Part shown: positions 1 through 8,548 of the stretch, in pieces
Layout: every line of letters starts with the position of its first letter
How positions within the stretch are numbered: the first letter of the stretch is position 1
NCBI GenBank assembly: GCA_018064925.1
Contig: JAGHUH010000027.1
Coordinates: 1 to 57,371 of the forward strand
Origin: Candidatus Cacconaster stercorequi
GTDB lineage: Bacteria; Bacillota; Clostridia; Oscillospirales; Oscillospiraceae
Length of the DNA stretch: 57,371 nucleotides
Direction of reading: 5' to 3'
Notes under the pieces: generated by a model
Told to the model about the DNA's origin: nothing
Database searches by the model: none
Seen by the model: only the letters and a program-made list of their open reading frames with translations
Made by a program: the position numbers and the translations under genes

Positions 1-753
1 GTGTCTATCCAGGTCGGTTCTACCGAAATGGGTCAGGGCTTCAAGACCAGCCTTCGTAAGATCTGCGCAGCAACGCTGGGCATCTCCATTGATAATATCG
101 AGTATCTGGATCCCGATACCTCCAAGGTCGTGGACTCCGGTCCTACTGCCGCATCCCGTTCCACCATGGTCGTCGGCCGTCTGGTCGAGCGTGCCGCATT
201 GGAAATGAAGGAGCGTTGGGACGAGGGCGATATCACCACCGAGGTCGAGTATGAGCATCCCGACGGCTATCCTTGGGATCAGGCCACCTTCCGCGGTGAC
301 GCTTACCTGGGTTACGGCTGGGGTGTTGCCTGCGTGGAAGTGGAAGCAGACAAGCTGACCAACGAGATCAAGACCGTTGGCGTCTGGTCCTCCCACGAAA
401 TCGGCAAGGCCATCGATGAGCTGATCGTTCACGGTCAGATCAACGGCGGTATCATGCAGTCCCTGGGCTATGGCTCCATGGAAAAGCTGGAGGTCAAGAA
501 CGGCCGCTTCAAGCAGAAGAGTATGTCCGACTATGTCATTCCCACCTCCATGGACTTCCCCAAGCAGTTCTATCATATTCAGGATAATCCCTATCCCTGG
601 GGTCCCTACGGTGCCAAGGGCATGGGCGAGCTGGTGTTCAACGGCGCGTCTGCTGCCTATGTGGATGCCGTGGAACGCGCGCTGGGTACAGAGTTTACCT
701 CTATTCCCATTCCGCCGGAAGATATTGAGGAGGCGTTGGAAAATGTTCAGTGA
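1..753 (+). CDS. Molybdenum hydroxylase, molybdopterin-binding subunit (XdhA-like), C-terminal part
   Basis: This is the C-terminal 250 residues of a xanthine dehydrogenase-type molybdopterin subunit; the gene begins before the window and the GTG at base 1 is simply an in-frame valine. The cofactor-binding stretch GSTEMGQGF is at residues 6-14, and GPYGAKGMGE near residues 202-211 carries the glutamate expected to be catalytic in this family. It overlaps the next gene by 11 bases, so the subunits are co-translated. Full-length relatives have about 750-770 residues. The substrate (xanthine, another purine or another heterocycle) cannot be read from this part. Confidence 0.93.
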   Translation: MSIQVGSTEMGQGFKTSLRKICAATLGISIDNIEYLDPDTSKVVDSGPTAASRSTMVVGRLVERAALEMKERWDEGDITTEVEYEHPDGYPWDQATFRGDAYLGYGWGVACVEVEADKLTNEIKTVGVWSSHEIGKAIDELIVHGQINGGIMQSLGYGSMEKLEVKNGRFKQKSMSDYVIPTSMDFPKQFYHIQDNPYPWGPYGAKGMGELVFNGASAAYVDAVERALGTEFTSIPIPPEDIEEALENVQ

Positions 754-1225
754 AATTCGTTTTACGCTCAACGGTGAGCAGAAGATTTATACGGGTGATC
801 CGCTGCGCCGCCTGATTGATGTGCTGCGCGACGATTACGGCCTGACCGGCAGCAAGGAAGGCTGCGGCGAGGGCGAGTGCGGCGCCTGCTCCATCATCAA
901 GGATGGCAAGCTGGTCACAAGCTGCATTATCCCTGTGGCCGGCGTCAACGGATGTGAACTGCTGACCATTGAGGGCATCCGTGACACCGAGAAGGGCAAG
1001 TGCATCATTGATGCTTACGCTGAGGGCGGCGCCGTGCAGTGCGGCTTCTGCATTCCCGGCATGGTCATGGCCACCTATGTCCTGCTGAATAACAATCCCG
1101 ATCCCAGTGAAGAAGAAATCCGTGTCGGCATCAGCGGCAACATCTGCCGCTGCACCGGCTACGATCTGATTGTAGAGTGCATTGCCCTGGCGGCGAAGAA
1201 AGGAGCGGCTTTATGGCAGAAGTAA
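743..1225 (+). CDS. [2Fe-2S] subunit of molybdenum hydroxylase
   Basis: The 160-residue electron-transfer subunit carries two [2Fe-2S] clusters that pass electrons from the molybdenum site to FAD. The plant-type cluster motif CGEGECGACS is near residues 41-50 with a following Cys, and the second cluster motif is CGFCIPG plus CRCTGY near residues 100-138. Its length is normal for the separate small subunit. The ATG at 743 overlaps the stop of the molybdopterin subunit, and its end overlaps the FAD subunit by 13 bases. All eight expected ligand cysteines appear present, unlike the fused domain of the downstream XdhD-like protein. Confidence 0.95.
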   Translation: MFSEIRFTLNGEQKIYTGDPLRRLIDVLRDDYGLTGSKEGCGEGECGACSIIKDGKLVTSCIIPVAGVNGCELLTIEGIRDTEKGKCIIDAYAEGGAVQCGFCIPGMVMATYVLLNNNPDPSEEEIRVGISGNICRCTGYDLIVECIALAAKKGAALWQK

Positions 1226-2079
1226 AGTGCTTCGTTCCCCAGACGCTTCAGGAGGCGCTGGAGATTCGAAAACAGTATCACGCGATCCCCTTGGCCGGCG
1301 GCAGTGACCTGATGGTGGCCGGCAGTATGGGTGCCGGTGTGACCCCGAAGTTTGCAGGTGATGTGGTGGTGATCACCAATCTGCCCGAGCTGAAAGGGAT
1401 TCGGGAACTGGATGACGGCAGTGTGGAGATCGGTGCCTGCACCACCTCCGCCGAAATTGCCGCCTCGGAGCTGGTGCATCCTCTGGTGCGCGATGCCGCG
1501 TCCCGCATGGGCGCCATCGCATTGCGCAACAGCGCCACCATCGGCGGCAACATCGGTAACGCATCGCCCAAGGGTGATATGCCCCAGCCGCTGATCCTGC
1601 TGGATGCGGAGGTGGTGCTTCGCAGTGCAGACGGTGAGCGCCGTATGTTGGTGGACGAATACATTATTGCCACCAAAAAGACGGCTCTGCGGGATGATGA
1701 GCTGATTGTCAGCGTGGTGATCCCCAAGCAGTCGTTTACGCATATCTTCTATCGCAAGATCGGTATGCGCCGCGCCAATGCGATCTCCAAGCTGACGCTT
1801 TCCGCAGCCGCTACTGTGAAGGACGGCGTGGTGGTGGACTTCCGTGCCTCCTCTGGCGCCGCCGGTCCCAAGGTGGCAAGATGCCGCAAGGCCGAGGAGA
1901 TCCTGATCGGTAAAAAGATCAGTGAATTAAATACCTGTAAAGAAGAATTCCTTGACGCGTGGAACGGCGTGATCAGCCCCCACGCAATGCCGGAATATCG
2001 CCGCAATACCACCCGCAGACTGCTGACGCATTTTATTGATGCACTGGCAGCGGGACATCCCGAGGGCAGAGTTGAGTAA
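1213..2079 (+). CDS. FAD-binding subunit of molybdenum hydroxylase
   Basis: The 288-residue protein is the FAD subunit that completes the three-subunit enzyme. FAD-binding motifs are seen as PLAGGSDLM near residue 27 and the conserved ATIGGNIGNASPKGD near residues 111-125, followed by the C-terminal CO-dehydrogenase flavoprotein domain. The ATG at 1213 is chosen because AAAGGAG lies just upstream inside the [2Fe-2S] gene; an in-frame ATG further upstream at 1177 would overlap that gene far more. Length fits the XdhB/CoxM family. Confidence 0.94.
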   Translation: MAEVKCFVPQTLQEALEIRKQYHAIPLAGGSDLMVAGSMGAGVTPKFAGDVVVITNLPELKGIRELDDGSVEIGACTTSAEIAASELVHPLVRDAASRMGAIALRNSATIGGNIGNASPKGDMPQPLILLDAEVVLRSADGERRMLVDEYIIATKKTALRDDELIVSVVIPKQSFTHIFYRKIGMRRANAISKLTLSAAATVKDGVVVDFRASSGAAGPKVARCRKAEEILIGKKISELNTCKEEFLDAWNGVISPHAMPEYRRNTTRRLLTHFIDALAAGHPEGRVE

Positions 2080-2089
2080 GGAGGGGCGT

Positions 2090-2791
2090 ATGACGATTCA
2101 TCATCCCAAAACCGCATTGGAGGCGGTAACGCTGCGCAAGAAATTGGCCGACACTGCCGTGTATCTTTCCGGCGGCACCGACGACCTGCGTCTTGGCGGC
2201 AGCGCGGAAGGCAAGGAGCTGATCGACATCAACGGCCTGGACGAAAAATTCGACACCATTACCGTGCGAGAGGGCAAGGTCTGGATCGGAGCACGCTGCA
2301 CCCTGCAGCAGATCGTCAAGAGCGAACTGATTCCCGCATTTATCCGCGAGAGCGCCGCATTCTGCGCATCCTTCGCCCGCCGCAACAGCGCCACCATCGG
2401 CGGAAATGTGGCTCTGCGCCGCAGCGACAGCTATATGGCGGCCGCGCTAACTGCCGCGGAGGCCGTACTGGACACCATTACGCCGCACGGTGAGGAGGAG
2501 AAAGCCATCGGTGAGTATCTCAAGAGCGACTGCAAGTGCTTGATCCGCTATATCGTGGTGGATCAGAGCCGTACCGGTTTTGTCAAGCGCTTCGGCAACA
2601 CCAGCTCCAGCCATGCGGCATTGATTGCCGCGCACAGCGGCAATGTGTATGCCCTGAGTGTCAGCGGCAGCGTATTTGCCTATGGCAGCTCACCGGAGCT
2701 TGGCAAGAGCATGACATTCGCAGACGATATCACGGGCAGTGCGGCATATAAGAAGTATCTGGCAGAAACTGTGTTTACATTGGGGAGGTAA
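2090..2791 (+). CDS. ygfM: YgfM-like FAD-binding protein paired with XdhD
   Basis: This 233-residue protein belongs to the FAD-binding molybdopterin dehydrogenase family but is shorter than the preceding subunit. YLSGGTDD near residue 25 and ATIGGNVALRRSDSY near residue 100 are the FAD contacts. It ends four bases before the XdhD-like gene, the same order as ygfM-xdhD in E. coli, where the pair is linked to hypoxanthine oxidation and was also proposed for selenate reduction (family knowledge). A strong GGAGGGG site precedes ATG 2090. Two FAD subunits in one operon suggest two distinct hydroxylases, or one flavin unit per catalytic subunit. Confidence 0.87.
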   Translation: MTIHHPKTALEAVTLRKKLADTAVYLSGGTDDLRLGGSAEGKELIDINGLDEKFDTITVREGKVWIGARCTLQQIVKSELIPAFIRESAAFCASFARRNSATIGGNVALRRSDSYMAAALTAAEAVLDTITPHGEEEKAIGEYLKSDCKCLIRYIVVDQSRTGFVKRFGNTSSSHAALIAAHSGNVYALSVSGSVFAYGSSPELGKSMTFADDITGSAAYKKYLAETVFTLGR

Positions 2792-2795
2792 CGCC

Positions 2796-5675
2796 ATGGA
2801 ACTGAAATGCAGAATCAACGGCGAAGAAATGCTCCTTTGCGCCGAGCCGGATGCCCGCCTCCGCGATGTACTGTATAAAGTCGGTTATCGCAGCGTCCGC
2901 GACAGCGATGATGCGGAGGGCTTTGCCGGCAGCGATACCATTATTTTCAACGACCAGCTGAAGTATGCCAATTTTATCCTGTTCTATCAGGCAGCAGGCG
3001 CCGAGATCCGTACCGCCGAGTCTTTGATGAACGGCCGGGAACTCAACTGTGTGCAGCAGGCCATGGTGGCGGCCGGTATCGTGCAGAGCGCCTATAATGC
3101 ACCTGCCGCCGCGCTGATTTTGACTTGGCTGCTGGAGAAAAACGCCCATCCCACACGGGATGAGATCAAAGATGTGCTGACCAGCATTTTTATCCGGGAC
3201 GCCGGCTACGAGCATTACTATCTGGCCGTTCAGCTTGCCACGGAGCTGCGCGACTTCGGCGAGTTCAAAAGCGAGATTGCGCCCTCTTTCCGTCCCAATC
3301 TGGAGGTGGTGGGCAAGCCCTGCGGCAAAATCGACGGTGCGGCTCTGGTGTCCGGTGAACCTGTTTTTGTCGAGGATAAGGTGCCGGATAACGCATGGTG
3401 CCTGCACATTCTGCGCAGTCCCTTTGCCAGCGCCTACATCAAGTCTATTGATACCAGCGCGGCGGAGGAACTGCCCGGCGTGGCGGCGGTGTTCACCGCG
3501 TACAATACCCCCGATACCCACTATATGCAGGCCGGTCAGGGCAATCCCGAGCCGTCGCCTCATGACCGCCGCCTGTTCAATATGAAGGTGCGCCATGTGG
3601 GCGACCGCGTTGCCGGCATCGTTGCCCGTACGCCGGAGATTGCGGACAAGGCCGCATCCCTTATCAAGGTGGAGTATGAGCCGCAGGAGGCGGTTTACAC
3701 CGTGGAGGAGGCCATGGCCGAGGATGCACCCTTGGTGCATAACGGCAAAGTCGTCTATAACGCCGGTGCTCCGGATGATCTGGAGGCATTCAATGCCAAG
3801 GCCGGCGACGAGCGCGAGGGAAAGGTGATTTACCAGTTCCCACTGGGCGCAGATATTCATAAAAATATTGCCGCGTCCAACAAGGGCGGCATCGGCGATG
3901 TGGAAAAGGGCTTCGCCGAGGCGGATGCCGTTGTGGAGCGCACCTACCAAACCAGCCAGATCCAGCATACCCCGCTGGAGCCCCATGTGTGTTACGCACA
4001 CATTGAAAACGGCCGGCTGGTGATGAATTGCTCCACGCAGGTGCCGTTCCATGTCCGCCGCATTGTCAGCTGGGTCTGCGGCATTCCCGAAAACAAGATC
4101 CATATCATTAAAGAGCGCGTCGGCGGCGGCTACGGCAGCAAGCAGGATATTCTGGTGGAAGACCTGACCGGCTATGCTGCATGGGTCACCGGAAAGCCCG
4201 TTTATTACCGCAATACCCGTGCCGAGGAGTTTTACGCCAACTCTACGCGCCATCCCATGCGGGTAAAGGTGAAGATGGGCGGCAAGAAGGATGGCACCAT
4301 CACCGCCATATTTATGGAGGTTTGCGCCAACACCGGCCCCTATGGCAACCACTGCCTGACTGTTCCCATGAATAGCTGCTCCAAGACGCTGCCCCTGTTC
4401 GCTGTAGACAACATGGCATATGACCTGAAGGTGTTCTATACCAATACGCCGCCTGCCGGTGCCTATCAGGGCTACGGTACGCCCAAGGGTACCTACGGCA
4501 TCATGATGGCCATGGCGGAGCTGGCGGATGCGCTGGGCGTGGATTACCGCACGATGGTGGAGAAAAACCATGTCAGCGAAGGTTATATGCTGGAGATTCT
4601 GAAGGGCCTGGGCGAAGGGCGCGAGGGCAATGTGGTTCCTGTCGGCTCCTGTGGTTTGGATGAAGCCATTGCCAAAGGCTGCGACATGATCGAGTGGGGG
4701 AAGAAGGAAGTGTCTGACGACCCCGATTGGAAAATCGGCAAGGGCTTTGCCATGATCATGCAGGGCAGCGGCCTGCCGGGACTGGACCATGCAGAGGCCA
4801 TTGCCAAACTGGAAACCGACGGTACTGTTATCCTCAACAGCGGCGGCGCCGATCTGGGTACCGGTCTGGATACCATTTCCGCCAAGGCGGTAAAGGAAGT
4901 GCTGAAACTGCCTATGGAGAAGATCACGGTGGTGTCCGGCGACACGGACTCCTGCGTGTTTGATACCGGTGCGTATGCTTCCTCCGGTACATTCTTCAGC
5001 GGTAACGCCTCGTTGGTGGCTGTCAAAAATCTGAAGGAAGAAATTCTGAAGGAAGCGGCGCTCCAGATGAACGAAAAGGCAGAGGATCTGGATGTCCGTG
5101 CACCCGGCGAGGTGTATTCCAAGGTTACCGGCAATGCCATCGCCTACGGCGAGCTGTCCCATGCGGCGATTGCCGGAGACGGCCGCGGCCAGATGGTGGC
5201 ACACGGCAGTTATGTGACCATGGCGTCCTCGGTTCCGTACGGCGCGCACTTTGCGCAGGTGGCCGTCAATGTAAAGACCGGCGAGGTCAAGGTGCAGAAA
5301 TTCTATGCACTGCAGGATGCGGGCACACCCATCAATCCTGAAATTGCCCTGTGCCAGATGTACGGCGCTGCCATGAAGTCCATCGGCCATACGCTGTATG
5401 AGGATATGAAGCTGGACGAAAACGGCAAATGCGTCAACGCTAACCTCACCGACTACGGTGCACCGATGATCGGTGAAGCACCTGAGGATTTCAAGGCAGT
5501 TTTGATTGATGTGGACGATGCGTACGGTCCCTTCGGCGCCAAGTCCATTTCCGAGATCGCCTGCAACGGCGCGGCACCTGCCATTGGCATCGCCATCCAC
5601 GATGCCTGCGGCGTGTGGATGCGCTCTTGGCCCATGACACCGGAAAAGCTGCTGAAAGAGCTGGGTAAGATCTGA
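2796..5675 (+). CDS. xdhD: XdhD-like molybdenum hydroxylase with degenerate Fe-S domain
   Basis: The 959-residue protein fuses an N-terminal ferredoxin/[2Fe-2S]-like region (about 1-155) to the two molybdopterin-binding domains. The length and many blocks match E. coli XdhD (about 956 residues). In the Fe-S region the cluster cysteines are gone: the usual VQCGFC block reads IVQSAYNAPAAAL and the last cysteine block reads IRDAGYEHYY. The molybdenum part is intact, with ERVGGGYGSKQD near 450, GGADLGTGLD near 690 and GPFGAKSISE near 910 holding the catalytic glutamate. The probable role is purine (hypoxanthine or xanthine) hydroxylation; the exact substrate is uncertain. A strong terminator follows. 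Confidence 0.9.
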   Translation: MELKCRINGEEMLLCAEPDARLRDVLYKVGYRSVRDSDDAEGFAGSDTIIFNDQLKYANFILFYQAAGAEIRTAESLMNGRELNCVQQAMVAAGIVQSAYNAPAAALILTWLLEKNAHPTRDEIKDVLTSIFIRDAGYEHYYLAVQLATELRDFGEFKSEIAPSFRPNLEVVGKPCGKIDGAALVSGEPVFVEDKVPDNAWCLHILRSPFASAYIKSIDTSAAEELPGVAAVFTAYNTPDTHYMQAGQGNPEPSPHDRRLFNMKVRHVGDRVAGIVARTPEIADKAASLIKVEYEPQEAVYTVEEAMAEDAPLVHNGKVVYNAGAPDDLEAFNAKAGDEREGKVIYQFPLGADIHKNIAASNKGGIGDVEKGFAEADAVVERTYQTSQIQHTPLEPHVCYAHIENGRLVMNCSTQVPFHVRRIVSWVCGIPENKIHIIKERVGGGYGSKQDILVEDLTGYAAWVTGKPVYYRNTRAEEFYANSTRHPMRVKVKMGGKKDGTITAIFMEVCANTGPYGNHCLTVPMNSCSKTLPLFAVDNMAYDLKVFYTNTPPAGAYQGYGTPKGTYGIMMAMAELADALGVDYRTMVEKNHVSEGYMLEILKGLGEGREGNVVPVGSCGLDEAIAKGCDMIEWGKKEVSDDPDWKIGKGFAMIMQGSGLPGLDHAEAIAKLETDGTVILNSGGADLGTGLDTISAKAVKEVLKLPMEKITVVSGDTDSCVFDTGAYASSGTFFSGNASLVAVKNLKEEILKEAALQMNEKAEDLDVRAPGEVYSKVTGNAIAYGELSHAAIAGDGRGQMVAHGSYVTMASSVPYGAHFAQVAVNVKTGEVKVQKFYALQDAGTPINPEIALCQMYGAAMKSIGHTLYEDMKLDENGKCVNANLTDYGAPMIGEAPEDFKAVLIDVDDAYGPFGAKSISEIACNGAAPAIGIAIHDACGVWMRSWPMTPEKLLKELGKI

Positions 5676-5688
5676 TACAGTAAAATAT

Positions 5689-5728
5689 AAGAACGGTTGA
5701 GCATTTGCTCAACCGTTCTTGCGTTTTA
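5689..5728. terminator. Bidirectional terminator between xdhD and the phospholipid synthase gene
   Basis: A perfect 14-15 bp stem (AAGAACGGTTGAGC and its complement, 5689-5720) with a tiny loop is followed by GCGTTTTATT. It lies between convergent genes and overlaps the last codons of the minus-strand gene. Confidence 0.85.
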
Positions 5729-6209
5729 TTATAAAAATGAATTCCTCTGCGGCAGCCCATGTGGCTGCTGTACAGACGGGGATAGCGGCGTAATTGACAT
5801 TGACAAAGTGAAATGACATCGGAAGAAGAAACAGCAGCAAGCCGGTCATTTTGTTGGCGGGCGTATGGAGCAGCAGAGGCTTTTGCCGGGAAATGTACGC
5901 CGCAGTAAAACTAACGAGCCGGATCAGCAGAATGAGCGCCGTCCAGATCCAGATCAACGGCAAAAGAACAATGACAGGGAGCAGGCGGATCAGACAGACA
6001 AGCAGAAAGATCAGATCCGCCACGCTGTCCAACCGTGCGCCAAATGCACAATCCGTGCCGCTTTTTCGAGCGATTGGGCCGTCGATCATATCGGTAAGGC
6101 CGCACAAAAGATAGATGACGAAAAATGACGCAGACAGTGGTGCCGGGAAGAACAGGACAACGGATAGAAGAATACGGCTGACGGTCAGTATATTGGCAAG
6201 ATGCTTCAC
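5709..6209 (-). CDS. CDP-alcohol phosphatidyltransferase (PgsA-like)
   Basis: This 166-residue integral membrane enzyme should move a phosphatidyl group from CDP-diacylglycerol to an alcohol such as glycerol-3-phosphate. The complete family signature D-G-x2-A-R-x8-G-x3-D-x3-D is visible, at residues D43, G44, A47, R48, G57, D61 and D65. Four or five hydrophobic segments surround it. The GTG start overlaps the stop of the upstream HAD gene (GTGA), which indicates coupling. It is short for a housekeeping PgsA, so a second or specialised phosphatidyltransferase is possible; the alcohol acceptor cannot be told from sequence alone. Confidence 0.88.
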   Translation of the reverse strand: MKHLANILTVSRILLSVVLFFPAPLSASFFVIYLLCGLTDMIDGPIARKSGTDCAFGARLDSVADLIFLLVCLIRLLPVIVLLPLIWIWTALILLIRLVSFTAAYISRQKPLLLHTPANKMTGLLLFLLPMSFHFVNVNYAAIPVCTAATWAAAEEFIFIIKRKNG

Positions 6210-6838
6210 GCCTCTGTCAGCTCCTCAAAGCTCATGATATAGTCGTCGCAGATCCGGCGCATTTCCTCCTCCGTCTGGGCGAAGAAGGGATCGTAGACAC
6301 CGATGACAGTCATGCCCGCTTCTTTGGCACCGCGACAGGCAGCTACGGAGTCGTCAAATACGGTACATTCCGACTCGCTGACGCCCATCGTGCAGGCGGC
6401 GGCATGGAACACTTCCGGATTTTTCTTCTCCATTTTGAGATCCTGGGCAAAGATCACCTTTTCAAAATAGTCGATAAGTTCCAGATGCTCCAGTGCGGCG
6501 TAGCAATGCGCCGGCACACTGGAGGTCAGCACGATCATGCGTTCGCCCTTATCTTTGCAACGGGCAAGATATTCCCTGACACCGGGCTTGATAGCAATTT
6601 TAGTGGCATAGGCGTCACCTGCCATTTCCATCCATTCCGCCATAATCTCGTCGGTGGATTCTTCCAGATGGCAGTATTCTTTTGTGAACACGGCAGCCAA
6701 CGGGAAAATAGTGTGCGCCACGCCCTCATAGTACTCCTGCGTATAGGGATAGCCGCGCTTGGCCAGAAACGCCTCGTCTACCTCTCGCCATATCCCGTTG
6801 GAGTCGATGAGGGTACCATCCATATCAAAAATCAACAT
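6206..6838 (-). CDS. HAD-superfamily phosphatase / beta-phosphoglucomutase-like
   Basis: This 210-residue hydrolase opens with motif I, DMDGTLID, at residues 4-11; D4 is the nucleophile and D6 the acid/base. Motif II is the VLTSS block near residue 105, the motif III lysine lies near KMEKKNPEVF, and motif IV is CTVFDDSVAACRGAKEAG near 165. The helical cap after motif I marks subfamily I (phosphoglycolate phosphatase / beta-phosphoglucomutase group). Start ATG 6838 gives a protein beginning right before motif I with AAAGGA upstream. It lies between a DNA glycosylase gene and a phospholipid synthase gene in one operon; its substrate is unknown. Confidence 0.85.
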   Translation of the reverse strand: MLIFDMDGTLIDSNGIWREVDEAFLAKRGYPYTQEYYEGVAHTIFPLAAVFTKEYCHLEESTDEIMAEWMEMAGDAYATKIAIKPGVREYLARCKDKGERMIVLTSSVPAHCYAALEHLELIDYFEKVIFAQDLKMEKKNPEVFHAAACTMGVSESECTVFDDSVAACRGAKEAGMTVIGVYDPFFAQTEEEMRRICDDYIMSFEELTEA

Positions 6839-6846
6839 AGGTTCAA

Positions 6847-7467
6847 TTATCCTTTCTCCAACCAGAAGCGCCATGGAAAGTCTACGGCTTCTTCTGCATA
6901 GTCGATGCCGATCCGTTTACCGGTGTGTACGGTATAGTGCGGCACTTCGGCCTCCGGCAACCCTACATCGACGGGGGAAGTACATAAAAACAGATTACCA
7001 ACCGTTAGATCAATCTGATTAAAAGATCTGTCAATTGATAATCCTTTACAGCATTTTCCGGGGCCATTGAGGAAATTTTTCCGCTGATAAGCGCTCATAC
7101 GGTCGGGAGAACAGCCAAACCTGGCGCGGGCAATGGCCTGCGTGCCATAGACCGGTTCCAATCCCCGCAGCAGCACCGCCTCCGGCTCGCCCTCGGGATT
7201 GGTGACGAAGTTCAAGCAGCAGTGCATCCCGTAAATCAGGTACACATAGGCGTATCCCGGAGGACCGAACAGGGGAGCATTCCGGGGTGTTTTATGATAG
7301 CCGTAGGCGTGACAGGCTTTGTCGATGGAGCCCACATAGGCCTCCGTTTCTGTGATGCGGCAGACCAACGGCTGGCCGTCGATAATGCGCACCAGATATT
7401 TGCCAAGCAGATTTCTGGAAATTTCTACCGTATCACCAATGTAAAATTCTCGACAGAGTATTGCCAT
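6847..7467 (-). CDS. 3-methyladenine DNA glycosylase (AAG/MPG family)
   Basis: The 206-residue protein matches the AAG/MPG glycosylase fold that removes alkylated or deaminated purines. Conserved blocks are LLGKYLVR near residue 20, ITETEAYVG near 38-46 with the general-base glutamate, YVYLIYGMHCCLNFVT near 74-89, and LNGPGKCCKGLSID near 130. Length is typical. It is the first gene of a minus-strand operon with the HAD hydrolase and the CDP-alcohol phosphatidyltransferase; the spacing of only 8 bases suggests one transcript. GAGGTGAGAGG sits directly before the ATG. Confidence 0.93.
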   Translation of the reverse strand: MAILCREFYIGDTVEISRNLLGKYLVRIIDGQPLVCRITETEAYVGSIDKACHAYGYHKTPRNAPLFGPPGYAYVYLIYGMHCCLNFVTNPEGEPEAVLLRGLEPVYGTQAIARARFGCSPDRMSAYQRKNFLNGPGKCCKGLSIDRSFNQIDLTVGNLFLCTSPVDVGLPEAEVPHYTVHTGKRIGIDYAEEAVDFPWRFWLEKG

Positions 7468-7487
7468 CCTCTCACCTCAATGATAAA

Positions 7488-7516
7488 ATCATACCATCGA
7501 ATGAGGCGGCTGTAAA
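7488..7516 (-). promoter_or_regulatory. Sigma-A-type promoter for the glycosylase operon
   Basis: On the minus strand, TTTACA and TATGAT are separated by 17 bases, about 20 bases before the glycosylase start. Predicted from consensus match only. Confidence 0.55.
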
Positions 7517-7541
7517 CTGCCATTTTTGAGGAGGAAGAGAA

Positions 7542-8429
7542 ATGCCGCAGTATGATTATAAAAAGGGCTTGGGTGCCATGGCGGTGTGTTATCTGATCTG
7601 GGGATTTCAGCCGCTGTATTTCGCCCTGTGCGGTGAGGTGGATACCTTTTTCCTGATGGCCTGCCGCATTATCTGGGCGGCGGTGGGCTGCCTGATCCTG
7701 CTGAAGATACAGGGCAAGCTGCCGCAGCTGACGGCGGCATTTCGGGACAAAGCTGTCATGAAGCGTGAGATCCCTGCATCGCTGTTCCTGTTTGCCGACT
7801 GGCTGATCTACCTGTGGGCGGTGCAGAACGGCAGGGTGATGGAGTGCAGTCTGGGCTACTACATTCAGCCGCTGGTGGTATTCTTCTTCGGCGCGCTGAT
7901 TTTCAAGGAAAAGATCACATGGCGCCATTTAGCAATATTAGCCATCGTTGTGGTGGGAATTGTGCTGTCTGTTAACGGGTTTCACGGCGTGCCGTATGTG
8001 ACCATTGCACTGGCGCTGGCCTTTGCCATATATGCTGCTATTAAAAAGAGCCTGACCATTGATTCCATCGTGTCTACCACCATGGAGATCACCATGATGG
8101 TGCCGGTGGCATTGATTTTTGTCCTGCTGTTCCGCATGGGTGAAAACGGCATCGGCGGCTTGACGGCGGTGCGGCAGCTGCTGATGATCGGCAGCGGCGT
8201 GGTGACCTGCATACCCATGCTGTTCTATGCCATCGGCGTACGGAACCTGCCGCTGATGACCACAGGAATCTGTCAATATCTTAGTCCCACACTGGCGATC
8301 TTCTGCGGGATGATTATGGGGGAGAGTCTGACGCGGGAAAAGCTCATCAGTTTTCTATTCATCTGGACAGGTGTGATTCTGTATACGGTGAATGCTTTTT
8401 ATGAGGAGCGCAAAAGGAAAAGTGCATAG
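7542..8429 (+). CDS. rarD: RarD/EamA-family transporter
   Basis: This 295-residue membrane protein has about ten hydrophobic helices in two EamA repeats. The RarD subgroup is recognised by the N-terminal KKGLGAMAVCYLIWGFQPLY, the central block LFADWLIYLWAVQNGRVMECSLGYYI written here in parts (FADWLIYLWAV, SLGYYIQPL) and the C-terminal QYLSPTLAIF. Members are thought to export metabolites; E. coli RarD is linked to chloramphenicol sensitivity, but the substrate is unknown. GAGGAGG precedes ATG 7542, and a terminator follows directly. It is divergent from the glycosylase operon. Confidence 0.9.
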   Translation: MPQYDYKKGLGAMAVCYLIWGFQPLYFALCGEVDTFFLMACRIIWAAVGCLILLKIQGKLPQLTAAFRDKAVMKREIPASLFLFADWLIYLWAVQNGRVMECSLGYYIQPLVVFFFGALIFKEKITWRHLAILAIVVVGIVLSVNGFHGVPYVTIALALAFAIYAAIKKSLTIDSIVSTTMEITMMVPVALIFVLLFRMGENGIGGLTAVRQLLMIGSGVVTCIPMLFYAIGVRNLPLMTTGICQYLSPTLAIFCGMIMGESLTREKLISFLFIWTGVILYTVNAFYEERKRKSA

Positions 8430-8438
8430 CTGATTTTG

Positions 8439-8475
8439 ACAGCGGACGGTATTTGCCGTCTGCTGTTCTTTTTTA
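8439..8475 (+). terminator. Terminator after rarD
   Basis: An 11-bp stem (ACAGCGGACGG with CCGTCTGCTGT, one G-U pair) is followed by TCTTTTTT. Confidence 0.85.
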
Positions 8476-8484
8476 TCGTTTTCG

Positions 8485-8513
8485 TTTACAAAAGGAAAAT
8501 GCTGTGTTATAAT
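8485..8513 (+). promoter_or_regulatory. Sigma-A promoter for the dTMP kinase gene
   Basis: TTTACA and a consensus TATAAT are separated by exactly 17 bases, between the rarD terminator and the kinase start. Confidence 0.75.
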
Positions 8514-8548
8514 ATATTCTGTACGATTATGGAAAGGGAAAAGATACT

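Noticed and set aside
1177-2079. Longer start for the FAD subunit
   Set aside because: ATG 1213 has the AAAGGAG site and matches the family N-terminus.
2036-2791. Longer start for the YgfM-like protein at ATG 2036
   Set aside because: It would overlap the FAD subunit by 44 bases; the GGAGGGG site fits ATG 2090.
2775-5600. 941-codon open frame on the minus strand
   Set aside because: It is antisense to the xdhD-like gene, has no ribosome site or recognisable domains, and reflects GC-rich codon use of the real gene.
743-5675. Selenocysteine-encoding TGA in the hydroxylase genes
   Set aside because: Each gene ends at a normal stop and no in-frame TGA with a downstream hairpin was seen; selenium dependence, if any, would be by a cofactor.
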